From the NCBI GenBank assembly GCA_910578965.1, contig CAJTSP010000028.1:1-23591 (forward strand): a stretch of 23,591 nt of DNA, given 5' to 3'. Of this stretch, positions 21,608-23,591 are shown in pieces (position 1 is the stretch's first letter; the number at the start of each line of letters is the position of its first letter). Both the position numbers and the translations under genes were made by a program. A model generated the notes under the pieces. It was not told where the DNA came from. It made no database searches and worked only from the letters and a program-made list of their open reading frames with translations. Origin of the DNA: an uncultured Oscillospiraceae bacterium. Its GTDB lineage: Bacteria; Bacillota; Clostridia; Oscillospirales; Ruminococcaceae.

Positions 21608-23591
21608 ATGTCCAAAAAACGCTTGGCGGTGGGGCTGCTGGCCCATGTGGACGCAGGAAAAACTACCCTTACCGAGGCGCTGCTCTACCGTGCGGGATGC
21701 CTGCGCCGGCTGGGCCGGGTGGATCACCGCGACGCCTTTTTGGACAACGAGGCGCTCGAGCGGGAGCGCGGCATCACCATCTTTTCCAAAACCGCCCGGC
21801 TGGCCCTGCCGGATGCCGAGATTGCCCTGTTGGATACCCCGGGCCATGTGGATTTTGCCGCCGAGGCCGAGCGGGTGCTGCAGGTGCTGGACTATGCCGT
21901 TTTGGTGGTGAGCGCGGCGGACGGAGTGCAGGGGCACACCCTGACCCTTTGGCGGCTGCTGGCACGGTACGGGGTGCCGGTTTTTGTGTTTGTAAACAAG
22001 ATGGATCTGCCCAGCCCCGGGCAGGACGCCCTTTTGGAGACGCTTCGCTCCCGGCTGGGGGAGGCCTGTGTGGATTTCACCTCCCTGGCTGACCCGGAGG
22101 CCGGCGGGTCGGCGGATCTTGCCGGGCGGGAGGCGGCATACGAATCGCTGGCCCTCTGCGAGGAGGAGGCTATGGAGGAGCTGCTGGGCGCCGGCACGCT
22201 GTGCGACGGGACGGTGCGGCGGCTGGTGGCCGGGCGGCGGGCTTTCCCCTGCTATTTTGGCTCGGCCTTGCGGCTGGAAGGGATTGGGCCGCTGCTGGAG
22301 GGGCTGGATCGTTTTACCCGCATGCCGGCGTATGGGCCGGAGTTTGCCGCCCGGGTATATAAGGTTAGCCGGGACAGGCAGGGTGCGCGGCTGAGCTGGA
22401 TGAAGGTGACCGGCGGGGAGCTGCGGGTGCGGGCGATGCTGGAGGGGGAGGATAAAAACGGCCGCTGGCGCGAAAAGGCCGATGCCCTGCGCCTCTACTC
22501 GGGCGAAAAATTTACCCTGTTGGAGGCCGCGCCGGCCGGCACCGTCTGTGCTGTGGCCGGCCTGAGCCGTAGTTGGCCGGGCGAGGGGCTGGGCGCGGCG
22601 GGGAGCGCCGCCGCGCCGCTGCTGCGGCCGGTGATGGCCTATGAGCTGCTGTTGCCCGAGGGCTGCGACGCCCACGCCGCGCTGGAAAAGCTCGGCCAGT
22701 TGGAAGAGGAAGACCCCTCTTTGCAGATTGCTTGGGATCCGGCGCGCCGCCAGATTTGCCTGCAGCTAATGGGCCAGGTGCAGTTGGAGGTGCTGGGCCG
22801 GCTGATCCGGGATCGGTTTGGCCTTGCGGTAGGCTTTGGGCCGGGCCGGGTGCTCTATCGTGAGACCCTTACCGGGCCGGTGGTAGGGGTGGGCCATTTT
22901 GAGCCGCTGCGCCATTATGCCGAGGTACAGCTCCTGATCGAGCCGGGCGCGCGGGGCAGCGGGCTGCAGCTTGCCAGCCGCTGCAGCGAGGATGCGCTGG
23001 ACGGTAGCTGGCAGCGCCAGATTTTGGATGCGCTGGCCGGCAAACAGCACCGGGGGGTGCTGGCCGGCGCGCCGCTGACCGATGTAAAGATCACCCTGCT
23101 GGCCGGCAGGGCCCACCTTAAGCACACCGAGGGGGGCGACTTCCGCCAGGCGGCCTGCCGTGCGGTGCGCCAGGGGCTGATGCAGGCCCGGGCGGCCGGG
23201 CAGTGCCTGCTGCTGGAGCCCTGGCTGGGCTTTCGCATCGAGCTGCCCGCCGCGGCGGTGGGGCGGGCGCTGCTGGAGCTGCAGCGGATGGGCGGCGAGG
23301 CCGGCCCGCCCGAGCCGCTGCCCCCTGCCGCGGGCGGGGAGGAGCCGCTGGCCCTGCTGGCCGGGGCCGCCCCGGCGGCGGCCCTCGGGGAATTTGCCGG
23401 GGCTTTGGCCGCCTTTACCGGCGGGCGGGGCCGGCTGAGCTGCGCACCGGCCGGCAGCCGGCCCTGCGGCGGGGAGGCGGCCGGTGCGGCCTGCGCCGAC
23501 TACGACCCCGAGCGGGACGCCGACAACCCGGCCGACTCGGTGTTTTGCAGCCACGGGGCGGGGGTGCTGGTGCGCTGGGACGAGGCCCCCG
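21608..23591 (+). CDS. TetM/EF-G-like translational GTPase (3' end outside window)
   Basis: At least 661 residues, still open at the window edge. The GTPase domain is complete: AHVDAGKTT (P-loop, 12-20), RGIT (54-57), DTPGH (76-80), NKMD (130-133) and the GSAL segment. EF-G-like domains follow, including QLMGQVQLEVLGRLI, RVLYRETLTGPV and HYAEVQLLIEPGARGSGL. The family includes ribosomal-protection proteins that remove tetracycline from the ribosome. This gene already exceeds the roughly 640 residues of Tet(M) and continues through SVFCSHGAGVLVRW, as in the longer chromosomal TetM-like GTPases of Clostridia. Its very GC-rich codon use matches its neighbours, so recent transfer is not indicated, and tetracycline resistance should not be assumed. 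GGGAGG precedes the ATG by eight bases. Confidence 0.88.
   Translation, partial: MSKKRLAVGLLAHVDAGKTTLTEALLYRAGCLRRLGRVDHRDAFLDNEALERERGITIFSKTARLALPDAEIALLDTPGHVDFAAEAERVLQVLDYAVLVVSAADGVQGHTLTLWRLLARYGVPVFVFVNKMDLPSPGQDALLETLRSRLGEACVDFTSLADPEAGGSADLAGREAAYESLALCEEEAMEELLGAGTLCDGTVRRLVAGRRAFPCYFGSALRLEGIGPLLEGLDRFTRMPAYGPEFAARVYKVSRDRQGARLSWMKVTGGELRVRAMLEGEDKNGRWREKADALRLYSGEKFTLLEAAPAGTVCAVAGLSRSWPGEGLGAAGSAAAPLLRPVMAYELLLPEGCDAHAALEKLGQLEEEDPSLQIAWDPARRQICLQLMGQVQLEVLGRLIRDRFGLAVGFGPGRVLYRETLTGPVVGVGHFEPLRHYAEVQLLIEPGARGSGLQLASRCSEDALDGSWQRQILDALAGKQHRGVLAGAPLTDVKITLLAGRAHLKHTEGGDFRQAACRAVRQGLMQARAAGQCLLLEPWLGFRIELPAAAVGRALLELQRMGGEAGPPEPLPPAAGGEEPLALLAGAAPAAALGEFAGALAAFTGGRGRLSCAPAGSRPCGGEAAGAACADYDPERDADNPADSVFCSHGAGVLVRWDEAP

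Overview
The window is GC-rich bacterial DNA with strong GGAGG-type ribosome binding sites, sigma-A-like promoters, a Cys-lipobox solute-binding protein, tightly packed operons and a CdaR/GntP pair. This fits a low-motility, anaerobic gut-type Clostridia lineage (Oscillospiraceae/Ruminococcaceae-like). The species cannot be named from the sequence. I see no rRNA, tRNA, CRISPR array, transposase or phage gene.

Left part (1-5.3 kb): a two-gene minus-strand operon encodes an acetoacetate-decarboxylase-family enzyme and a YdhR-type small monooxygenase. Next comes a plus-strand duplicated-cupin protein. A minus-strand group follows: a TPR-like membrane protein, a cyclophilin peptidyl-prolyl isomerase, and a LysR regulator that is interrupted by an in-frame TAG.

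Middle part (5.5-12.9 kb): a metallo-beta-lactamase-fold hydrolase sits behind a perfect inverted-repeat operator. It is followed by a CdaR-type sugar-diacid regulator and a GntP-family permease that ends in a strong terminator. A structured intergenic stretch without genes separates these from a MarR regulator, which is divergent from a secreted-side alpha/beta hydrolase fused to a polytopic membrane domain.

Right part (12.9-21.5 kb) is the most interesting. A FadR-type GntR regulator lies between a minus-strand split transketolase and a plus-strand operon. That operon encodes an RpiB/LacAB-family isomerase of the long type, an ABC sugar importer (permease, binding protein, permease, no ATPase) and two tandem RraA-type aldolase paralogs. 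Both outward promoters carry the same 12-base motif just downstream of the -10, so they probably form one regulon. No kinase or dehydrogenase is present. I infer a catabolic route for a sugar or sugar acid that is imported, isomerised, cut by transketolase and/or split by RraA-type aldolases, possibly without prior phosphorylation. The substrate is unknown.

The window ends inside a TetM/EF-G-like translational GTPase that runs off the right edge. Promoters and terminators were found by eye and are candidates; gene families were assigned from motifs and remembered family features, not from searches.
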